From Streptomyces flavofungini (lineage in GTDB: Bacteria > Actinomycetota > Actinomycetes > Streptomycetales > Streptomycetaceae), in assembly GCF_030388665.1 (NCBI RefSeq), contig NZ_CP128846.1, positions 4,538,501-4,602,500 of the forward strand: a DNA stretch of 64,000 bases. The letters are read 5' to 3'. Within the stretch, counting starts at the first letter, position 1. Each line of letters starts with the position of its first letter. Under the pieces are notes generated by a model. That model had not been told where the DNA came from. It did no database searches and was given only the letters and a program-made list of their open reading frames with translations. Position numbers and translations under genes: made by a program. Positions 42,405-48,831 of this stretch are shown piece after piece.

Positions 42405-42526
42405 GACGGCGGGCCGAGGCCCGCGAGGTGCGGTCCGGTTCGGAACGAGCCGGACCGGGGTGGGACGGCGGGCCGAGGCCCGTGTCCCGCGGTCCGGTTC
42501 AGAGAGAAGCAGAGTGAACCGGACCG
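42405..42526. repeat. Duplicated hairpin cassette between precursor genes 2 and 3
   Basis: Two related segments: copy 1 (42405-42457) and copy 2 (42464-42526). Both start GACGGCGGGCCGAGGCCCG, which folds on itself (GCGGGCC/GGCCCG type), then carry a second hairpin: CGGTCCGG/CCGGACCG (42431-42438, 42450-42457) in copy 1 and CGGTCCGGTTCA/TGAACCGGACCG (42490-42501, 42515-42526, perfect 12 bp) in copy 2. They separate two co-oriented precursor genes. Confidence 0.8.
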
Positions 42527-42540
42527 AGTCTGTGGGTGTC

Positions 42541-42708
42541 TCAGGTGAGCGCGATACCGGCGGTCAGACCGCCGCCGATCGCCGCTCCGAGCCACGTCTC
42601 CTTGTCCCAGCCGAGGAAGCCCGGGGCGTCCAGCGCCTCCAGCTCCTCGACGGCGAAGTCCTGGGCGAAACCGGCGTTGCCCGGCAGGGAAAGGGATTCG
42701 GCGTGCAT
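42541..42708 (-). CDS. mpaA3: Daptide-type precursor peptide 3
   Basis: A 55-residue ORF. Leader QDFAVEELEALDAPGF; core LGWDKETWLGAAIGGGLT and C-terminal end AGIALT. The last residue is Thr as in the other two, and all three genes end ACC TGA. AGGAGG lies about 6 nt before ATG 42708, the strongest ribosome-binding site of the three. First gene of the minus-strand half of the cluster. Confidence 0.87.
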   Translation of the reverse strand: MHAESLSLPGNAGFAQDFAVEELEALDAPGFLGWDKETWLGAAIGGGLTAGIALT

Positions 42709-42720
42709 TTCGTTCCTCCT

Positions 42721-42774
42721 GGAGAACGTGGAGAGCGTTGAGAACCTTTAGAACGTTGAGAACGTCGAGAACGT
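42721..42774. repeat. Six tandem 9-bp repeats just upstream of precursor 3
   Basis: Units start every 9 bp from 42721 with consensus TGAGAACGT (on the precursor strand ACGTTCTCA), ending 13 bp before the start codon. They lie in the leader or promoter of the precursor genes. The 9-bp period is not helical. Confidence 0.85.
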
Positions 42775-42865
42775 TTTCGCGGTGCTGCCCACATCTTGCA
42801 CACAGCGAAATCGCTCCGGGAAGCCGATTCCGCTCTCTCTGCGGCCGCAACTGCGTTGTACCGCA

Positions 42866-42895
42866 GGGGCCTTTACGGCTGGGTAAAGAAACCCC
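42866..42895. promoter_or_regulatory. Candidate operator in the central divergent promoter region
   Basis: The 335-bp gap 42709-43043 lies between the two halves of the cluster. CTTTAC (42871-42876) and GTAAAG (42883-42888), 6 bp apart and flanked by GGGG (42866-42869) and CCCC (42892-42895), form an inverted repeat near its middle. It may bind a cluster regulator or form a stem. I found no convincing -35/-10 pair for either side. Confidence 0.4.
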
Positions 42896-43043
42896 TACGG
42901 TCCACCGGACGGAGGCCTGCGGGCGCCGCAGTCAACCCAACTTCCGTACGCCACCGGGCTTATGGGAATTCTCTGCGGTTGTGCCCGCACTGTGGCCAGG
43001 TGTGTACTGATGAGCATCCAATTTCGTCGAGAAAGGCCGGGCC

Positions 43044-44132
43044 GTGGGGGACACAGCAGTAAAGGAATACGCGGAGCTCACGGAAGCCGGTGCCGCCGAG
43101 CAATTGAGCGCGTGGTTCACGGGTGAGGTCGCGGGTGCGCGTCCGGCCGCTCAATCGGTCCTGGTGCAGTCCGGGGGCGACGTCCGGGCCCTGGTGGACG
43201 GGGGCCTGCTCGCTCCCGACGCCTACGTGTTCGCGGCCCCCGCCGATCTGCCCGAGGCCGACGGCCTGCGGACCGTCGAGGTCGAGGGCGGCGTGGAGTA
43301 CTCGGGTGACGAACTGGTCATGTCCGGCAACCTGTACGTACAGGTCTTCGACTACGGCTCACTGCCCTATCTGTCCGTGGCCGGACCGACGGTGGTCCGG
43401 GTGACGGGGCCGGAGGACCACCAGGCGTTCCTCGACGACGCCGACCGCGCCGTGCGCGACGGCGTCTGGTCCGAGGGGCTCGCCCATCCCTCGGTGCAGC
43501 TCGCGGACCTCGCCACCCTCGTCCGTCCGACGAAGGACACCGGCCTCGGCAGGCTCTACGTCACCACCGGCGGCCAGGTCCGCACCGGCGTGGGCGGCCA
43601 GGACCTGGGACATGTCACGGCCGGCGCCGAAGCCCTGCGAGCGGCCCTCGACGCGTGCGCGGGCGATCCGTCACTCGGCTCCGTCGTGCCGGGGGACGTG
43701 CTGCGGTCCGGTGCGGCCGAGCGGCCGTGGCTGGAGCGCTACGCGAAGGCGCTGGAGGTACGCCGCCGACTGGCACCGAAGTACGGGACGGACATACGCG
43801 TCTCGGGCTTCGGCGGCCGGTTCACCGACGAGCTCCCCGCGCATCCCGTCGAGTCCGCCCGCGAGGTGCTGCTCGTGGAGGCCCTCGGCGACTTCCTTGC
43901 GGTCCGCACGGACGACTACCGGCTCTTCAGGCTGGGCAAGGGCTCGGCCCGCCTGCTTGAGGTCTTCTGCGCGCTGGGCGCCGCGAGTTCACCGGACGCG
44001 GCCTCCCGCGCCGCGGCCACGGCCGGCCGCCTGCTCGGCATGACGGACGACCAGGCGCGCGACGCCCACGCCGCCATCACGGCCCGGCTCGACCTCACGG
44101 ACGCGCCCGACGCCACGACGGGCGGTGCCTGA
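43044..44132 (+). CDS. mpaB: Daptide-type RiPP recognition protein
   Basis: Protein of 362 aa without a familiar enzymatic motif. It is placed as MpaB by its position: first gene of the modification operon, divergent from precursor genes, followed by methyltransferase, aminotransferase and oxidase. The segment LARLL-type helical C-terminus (ALGAASSPDAASRAAATAGR) and an N-terminal region with NLYVQVFDYGSLPYLSVAGP may form the peptide-binding RRE. GTG 43044 has GAAAGG upstream. I am less sure of this gene than of its partners. Confidence 0.7.
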   Translation: MGDTAVKEYAELTEAGAAEQLSAWFTGEVAGARPAAQSVLVQSGGDVRALVDGGLLAPDAYVFAAPADLPEADGLRTVEVEGGVEYSGDELVMSGNLYVQVFDYGSLPYLSVAGPTVVRVTGPEDHQAFLDDADRAVRDGVWSEGLAHPSVQLADLATLVRPTKDTGLGRLYVTTGGQVRTGVGGQDLGHVTAGAEALRAALDACAGDPSLGSVVPGDVLRSGAAERPWLERYAKALEVRRRLAPKYGTDIRVSGFGGRFTDELPAHPVESAREVLLVEALGDFLAVRTDDYRLFRLGKGSARLLEVFCALGAASSPDAASRAAATAGRLLGMTDDQARDAHAAITARLDLTDAPDATTGGA

Positions 44133-44134
44133 CC

Positions 44135-44974
44135 ATGCCCGCCACCGCGACCGGCCTACCCGTTCCGCCCGCCCCGCCCCACCTGCCCGACCCGACCGGA
44201 CTCGCCGGCCAGATCGCCCAGACCCTGGGCGACTCCCTGACCGTCGCCGAGCTCTACGGCCCGCTCGGCGGCCCCGTCTACCACGAGCTCACCGCGGACG
44301 ACACCCACGAGATCCGCGACGTACTGGCCCTGCTGCGCGGCGTACCGGGCCCTGTTCTCGAACTCGCCTGCGGCTCGGGCAGGTTGACGCTTCCGCTGCT
44401 GGCCGCCGGGCACCAGGTCACCGGCGTCGACACCTCCGGCAGCCTCCTCGCACAGCTGCGCGACCGGCTGTCCGAGCCCGCCGCCCAGCGCCTCGCCCGG
44501 CGGCTGACCCTGGTCGAGGCCGACATGTGCGCCCTGGATCTGCCCGAACGTTTCGGTGCCGCGCTCCTCGGCACCACCACCATCGGCCTGGTGCCGCCCG
44601 CCGCCCGACCCGACTTCTTCCGCACGGTCCGCGCACACCTCGCTCCCGGCGGCCTGTTCGTGCTCAGCGCCCACACGCCGTCCGCCGAGCACGCCGACCA
44701 GCCCACCGTCCGCCCGGTGGTCACCCCCCAGGGGGTCACCTTCGTCATCGACCAGGCCGAGCCCGGTCTCGGGCAGCGCCAGGTCGCCATCCTGCGGCTG
44801 CCCGCGCAGGGCGGTCCGCTGCTGCTGACGTCCACCGTCAACGTGCCGGACCCCGAGACCCTCGCCGAAGAACTCCGGAGCGCCGGGTTCGACCTCGCCG
44901 AGGTCCGCACGGCCCGCCCCGCCGCCGGTGTCCCCTCCGAACTGAGCATCCTGGTCGCAAGGAGCCCCCGATGA
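44135..44974 (+). CDS. mpaM: Daptide-type SAM-dependent methyltransferase
   Basis: Class I methyltransferase of 279 aa. The SAM motif is VLELACGSGRLTLPLLAAGH, followed by VTGVDTSGSLLAQLR and a post-II region LTLVEADMCALDLPERFGAA. In daptides the enzyme dimethylates the new C-terminal amine. It starts 2 bp after the recognition protein gene and overlaps the aminotransferase by ATGA. Confidence 0.85.
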   Translation: MPATATGLPVPPAPPHLPDPTGLAGQIAQTLGDSLTVAELYGPLGGPVYHELTADDTHEIRDVLALLRGVPGPVLELACGSGRLTLPLLAAGHQVTGVDTSGSLLAQLRDRLSEPAAQRLARRLTLVEADMCALDLPERFGAALLGTTTIGLVPPAARPDFFRTVRAHLAPGGLFVLSAHTPSAEHADQPTVRPVVTPQGVTFVIDQAEPGLGQRQVAILRLPAQGGPLLLTSTVNVPDPETLAEELRSAGFDLAEVRTARPAAGVPSELSILVARSPR

Positions 44975-46275
44975 GCCCCGCAAGCTCCGCAGTCCCCACC
45001 GCCCCCACGGCCCCGGCCACCCCCGGCACCCACTACCCGCTGTGGGAGTCGCTGCTGCCCGCCGCCGAGCAGGGCCGCATCGAGCGTCGGGCGGTCGGCG
45101 CCAAGGGCTCCCGGCTGCGCTTCGCCGACGCCAGCGAGGTCCTGGACGCCACCAGCGGCCTGTGGAACGTCAACATCGGCTACGGCAACGCCGCCATCGC
45201 CGACGCCATCGCCCAGGCCTGCCGCGACGCCTCGTACCTGAACCTCTTCCGCAACTCCCACACCTACGCCCTCCAGGCCGCCCGCGACCTGGTGACCGCG
45301 GCGGGGCCCGCGGCGTATCGACGGGTGGTCTTCTCCACCTCCGGCGGCTCCGCGAACGACCTCGCCATGAAGATCGCCCGCCAGTACGCGGTGCTTCGCG
45401 CGCAGCCCGAACGGCGGCTGGTCGTCGGCCTCAAGGGCAGTTACCACGGGCTGACCTACGGCGCGCACTCGCTGACCGGTGAGGCGCTCGGCCAGCAGAT
45501 GTACGGCGTCGACCTGCGCAACGTACGCCATGTGGACCCCTCCTCACCCGAGGAGCTGGAGCGGTTCATGAAGCGCCACGGTTCCCAGGTGGCCTCGCTG
45601 GTGTGCGAGCCCGTCCTCGGCTCGGGGGTGCACCCGCTGTCCGCCGACTTCGTCGACGCCGTGCTGAAGCTGCGGCGGGAGTACGGCTTCTTGCTGGTCG
45701 CCGACGAGGTGGCCACCGGATTCGGCCGTACGGGGCCGCTGTTCGCCAGCTCCGCGTGGGCCGAGTCACCGGATCTTCTGCTCACCTCCAAGGGGCTGAC
45801 CAACGGCACCTGCGCCGCGTCGGCCGTCCTCGTCTCGCACCCGGTCTCCGAGGCCTTCGAGCAGCACGACGCCGTGCTGATGCACGCCGAGACGCAGGCG
45901 GGCACCCCGGCCTCCTGCGCGGCGATCACGACCACGCTGGAGCAGTTCGCCGAGCTGGACGTCCTCGCGGCGTCCGCGCGCACCGCGGAGCGCCTCGACG
46001 CGCTCCTGGCCGACCTCGCCGAGCGGATCCCGGCCGTGCACAGCACCAGCGGTCTCGGCTGCTTCCGCGCGGTGCACCTGCGCGACGCGGACGGCGACCG
46101 GTTCGACGGGCAGGCCGTACAGGACGTCATCGCGGCGGTACGCGGCCACGGCGCCCTGGTCTATCCCGGCCCCGGCTGCGTCCAGCTCGTCCCCATGCTG
46201 ACCAGCAGCGAACAGGACCTCGACGATCTGGCCCACGCGCTGCTGCGGGGTCTGGCCGTGGCAGGCCGCCGATGA
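44971..46275 (+). CDS. mpaD: Daptide-type class III aminotransferase
   Basis: PLP enzyme of 434 aa. LFRNSHTYALQAARDLV, FSTSGGSANDLAMKIARQYA, VGLKGSYHGLTYGAHSLTGE, LLVADEVATGFGRTGPLFAS (PLP-binding Asp) and LLTSKGLTNGTCAASAVLV (Schiff-base Lys) are all intact. Converts the ketone left by oxidative decarboxylation of the C-terminal Thr to an amine. GGAG 6 nt before ATG 44971. Confidence 0.9.
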   Translation: MSPASSAVPTAPTAPATPGTHYPLWESLLPAAEQGRIERRAVGAKGSRLRFADASEVLDATSGLWNVNIGYGNAAIADAIAQACRDASYLNLFRNSHTYALQAARDLVTAAGPAAYRRVVFSTSGGSANDLAMKIARQYAVLRAQPERRLVVGLKGSYHGLTYGAHSLTGEALGQQMYGVDLRNVRHVDPSSPEELERFMKRHGSQVASLVCEPVLGSGVHPLSADFVDAVLKLRREYGFLLVADEVATGFGRTGPLFASSAWAESPDLLLTSKGLTNGTCAASAVLVSHPVSEAFEQHDAVLMHAETQAGTPASCAAITTTLEQFAELDVLAASARTAERLDALLADLAERIPAVHSTSGLGCFRAVHLRDADGDRFDGQAVQDVIAAVRGHGALVYPGPGCVQLVPMLTSSEQDLDDLAHALLRGLAVAGRR

Positions 46276-47459
46276 CGACCGCCGCCGGCGCCGCGCCCGC
46301 CGCCGGGCCGCCGGCCATCTGGCAGCGGGCGACCCGGGTGCACGTGGGGCAGGGGGCGATCGTCGAGGCGCTGGCGGCGGAGCGGCCCGGCCGCGCGCTG
46401 CTCGTCGTGGACGCCCGGCAGCCCCGACTGCCGGACGTGATCGGCCGGTCGACGCGGGCCACGCACACCGAGCTGGTCAGCGTGGACCCCGCGGACTGCG
46501 ACCTGGAGACCAGCGTGCGCCTGTCCGAGCGGCTCGTCGACGCCGACTGGGTGGTCGCGGCGGGGGGCGGGTCCGTGATGGACGCCGTGGCCCTGGCACG
46601 CCTGTTCACCGCGGCACCGGACACCGTGGCCCGGATCCGGCTCGGCGGCGGGCGTCCCGGTCTGGTGCGCGGACCGGCACCGAGCGAGCTGGGACCGCAC
46701 CCCCGACTGATCGCCGTACCGACCACCGTGGGAACGGCCGCGGAGGTCAGCGCCGCGGCCACCGTGCTGGTCGGCGGCCACCGCAAACTGGTCATGCATC
46801 CCCAACTGGCGGCCGACGTCGCCTGCCTCGACCCGGCCGCGACCCGCACCCTGCCCCCCTCCGCCCTGCGCGAAGGCGCCCTGGAAGCGATCCTGCGCCT
46901 CTGCAACGGCTACCTGCCACGGCCGGGACAGCGGTTCCCGCCGACCGCCGACGCCGAAGCCCGCGACCTGCTGCGCGACCTGGCGCACACCACGGTGTCC
47001 GGCGGCAGCGCCCTGGATGTTGCCGTGCTCAGCGCCCGCACCGTGCTCGGCTTCGCGACCGTCGGCCGGGACTCCTTCGCGGGCAAGGTGTGGTACCTCG
47101 CCAATGAGCTGTCCACCGTGGCCGGCGTGCGCAAGATGTCGGCGACCGCGGCCCTCGTACCCGTTGTGTGGTCCCGGGTCATGCGGGGCGACACCCGCTT
47201 CGGGGACGCGGAACGGCTCCGGGCCGCCTGGGCCGCCTTGCGCGCCGGCCACCCCGAGCTGCCCCTCGACCCGGTCCAGGGTCTGCGGCACCTGAGCAGG
47301 GCCTGGGGCGTCGGCGGCCCGCTGCCCCCGGTCGACCCCGAAGCCCTGGCCGTCCGCGCGGTGCGCGCCTGGGGCGCGGGACTGCCCATGCTCGACGGCT
47401 TCAGCACCCACGACATCGCCGGCCTCTACGCCGATGCCCTCCAGGGAGCCCACCAGTGA
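46272..47459 (+). CDS. mpaC: Daptide-type iron-containing alcohol dehydrogenase (oxidative decarboxylase)
   Basis: Protein of 395 aa of the iron-alcohol-dehydrogenase superfamily: VVAAGGGSVMDAVALARLFT (nucleotide loop), RLIAVPTTVGTAAEVSAAAT. The usual metal histidines in the C-terminal half are not all obvious; it contains SFAGKVWYLANELSTVAG where an HxxxH motif would normally be. In daptides MpaC oxidises the C-terminal Thr side chain, which then decarboxylates. ATGA overlap with the aminotransferase and GTGA with ycaO. Confidence 0.83.
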   Translation: MTTAAGAAPAAGPPAIWQRATRVHVGQGAIVEALAAERPGRALLVVDARQPRLPDVIGRSTRATHTELVSVDPADCDLETSVRLSERLVDADWVVAAGGGSVMDAVALARLFTAAPDTVARIRLGGGRPGLVRGPAPSELGPHPRLIAVPTTVGTAAEVSAAATVLVGGHRKLVMHPQLAADVACLDPAATRTLPPSALREGALEAILRLCNGYLPRPGQRFPPTADAEARDLLRDLAHTTVSGGSALDVAVLSARTVLGFATVGRDSFAGKVWYLANELSTVAGVRKMSATAALVPVVWSRVMRGDTRFGDAERLRAAWAALRAGHPELPLDPVQGLRHLSRAWGVGGPLPPVDPEALAVRAVRAWGAGLPMLDGFSTHDIAGLYADALQGAHQ

Positions 47460-48799
47460 TCGACTTCTCCGCCACGCTCGCCCCCGAGAACGGCCTGGCC
47501 TCCGCGCACGCCATCCGCCCCCCGCGCCGGCCCGACGAACCCCTGTGGCAGGGCCTGGCGGAGCTGCACCGTGACCGCACCGGCGCCGGCGAACGGCAGG
47601 GCGAGGCCCTGAGCCCCACGGTGGTGGGCGCCTACGGCATCTCCCCCTCCGACACCCTGACCCGCGCGGCGGGCGAGGCCGTGGAACGGTTCGCGCTGCT
47701 TCCGGTCCCGGACCCGGGCTCCGGCCCGATCTCCGGCGAGGGCCGTCCCGCCCGCATCGAGGACCTCGGCCCCCAGGCCGCCCTCGACCCCACCGCCCCC
47801 CACGCAGGCCTCGCCGCCGCCGACACCCTGGACCGGCCGCTGCGCTGGTATCCGGCCCAGTGGCTGGACAGCGGCGCTCCCCTCCAGGTGCCTGCCGGGC
47901 TCGTCGACTATCCCGCCCGCGCCGAGGACTCCGACGGCTTCGACCCGTCGCCCTCCGGGGCGGCGTCGGGCGGCACACGGGAGCAGGCGCTGCGCTCGGC
48001 GCTGCTGGAAGTCATCGAGCGGGACGCCTTCTTGACCGCCTGGTTCCACCAACTGCCGCTGCGCCTGCTCGACGCGGACCACTTCGCGTCTCGCGCCCCT
48101 GATCCGGGCTCCCCCGGCGTGCGGCGCTTCCGGCAGGCCCTCCACGCCGCCCGCGCCCTCGGCCTGCATCCCGTCCTCGCCCGCGTCCCCACCCATGTGC
48201 CGGGCGTCGTCTGCACCGTGGGCGTCATCATCGACACCGCCGACGGCCGACCGCTGGCCGCGGTCGGGGCGAGCGCGTCCGACGACCCGGCGACCAGCGC
48301 CGTCAAGGCCCTCCAGGAAGCCCTGCAGATCCGCTCCGCCCTTCGGCTCGTACAGCGCGCGCACCCTGCCGAGCACCCGTCCCGCCGTCCTCCGGGCGAC
48401 CTGGAGCGCGCGCAGTACTTCGCGTCGACCGCGGGCGTACGGGCCGTGGAGCGCTGGGTCGCCACCTTCACCCCGGCAGAAACCGCCGAGACCGCAGAGA
48501 CCGCCGAGGCGATCGCGCCGGACGCGCCGGACGCCGTCACCGTGACCGATCTGCTCGACGCCCTGCACACGCAGGGAGTACGCCCCGTCGTCGTCGACCT
48601 GACCCACCGCCTGCCCGACCCGATCAGGGCCATGGGCTGGCACGCCGTCAAGGTGATCCCCGTCGGCATGCAACCTCTGCGCATGGACGACCGGCTGGAG
48701 TTCACCTGGCACCGGGAGCGTCTTGAGGCCGCGCGAGCACGGTTCGGTTGCGGTCGGCACCCCGCCGCAGCCGACCCCGAACCCCACCCGCTGATCTGA
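47456..48799 (+). CDS. YcaO-domain enzyme in the daptide cluster
   Basis: YcaO protein of 447 aa. The ATP-binding acidic motifs appear in RAAGEAVERFALLPVP, RSALLEVIERDAFLTAWFHQ and KALQEALQIRSALRLVQRA. The tail reads DPEPHPLI, a short PxPxP element of the kind found in azoline-forming YcaO proteins. YcaO enzymes activate backbone amides with ATP to form azolines, thioamides or amidines. No Ocin-ThiF-like partner, TfuA or dehydrogenase is near. GTG 47456 overlaps the oxidase gene by GTGA, so it belongs to the operon. What it does to these Cys-free peptides is unknown. Confidence 0.88.
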   Translation: MIDFSATLAPENGLASAHAIRPPRRPDEPLWQGLAELHRDRTGAGERQGEALSPTVVGAYGISPSDTLTRAAGEAVERFALLPVPDPGSGPISGEGRPARIEDLGPQAALDPTAPHAGLAAADTLDRPLRWYPAQWLDSGAPLQVPAGLVDYPARAEDSDGFDPSPSGAASGGTREQALRSALLEVIERDAFLTAWFHQLPLRLLDADHFASRAPDPGSPGVRRFRQALHAARALGLHPVLARVPTHVPGVVCTVGVIIDTADGRPLAAVGASASDDPATSAVKALQEALQIRSALRLVQRAHPAEHPSRRPPGDLERAQYFASTAGVRAVERWVATFTPAETAETAETAEAIAPDAPDAVTVTDLLDALHTQGVRPVVVDLTHRLPDPIRAMGWHAVKVIPVGMQPLRMDDRLEFTWHRERLEAARARFGCGRHPAAADPEPHPLI

Positions 48800-48831
48800 G
48801 GCCCTGGCGGCGAGCGCCGCCGTCGCCCGTC

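Noticed and set aside
47456-48799. Classical thiazole/oxazole (LAP) cluster
   Set aside because: No Ocin-ThiF-type partner or azoline dehydrogenase, and the precursors contain no Cys and few Ser/Thr.
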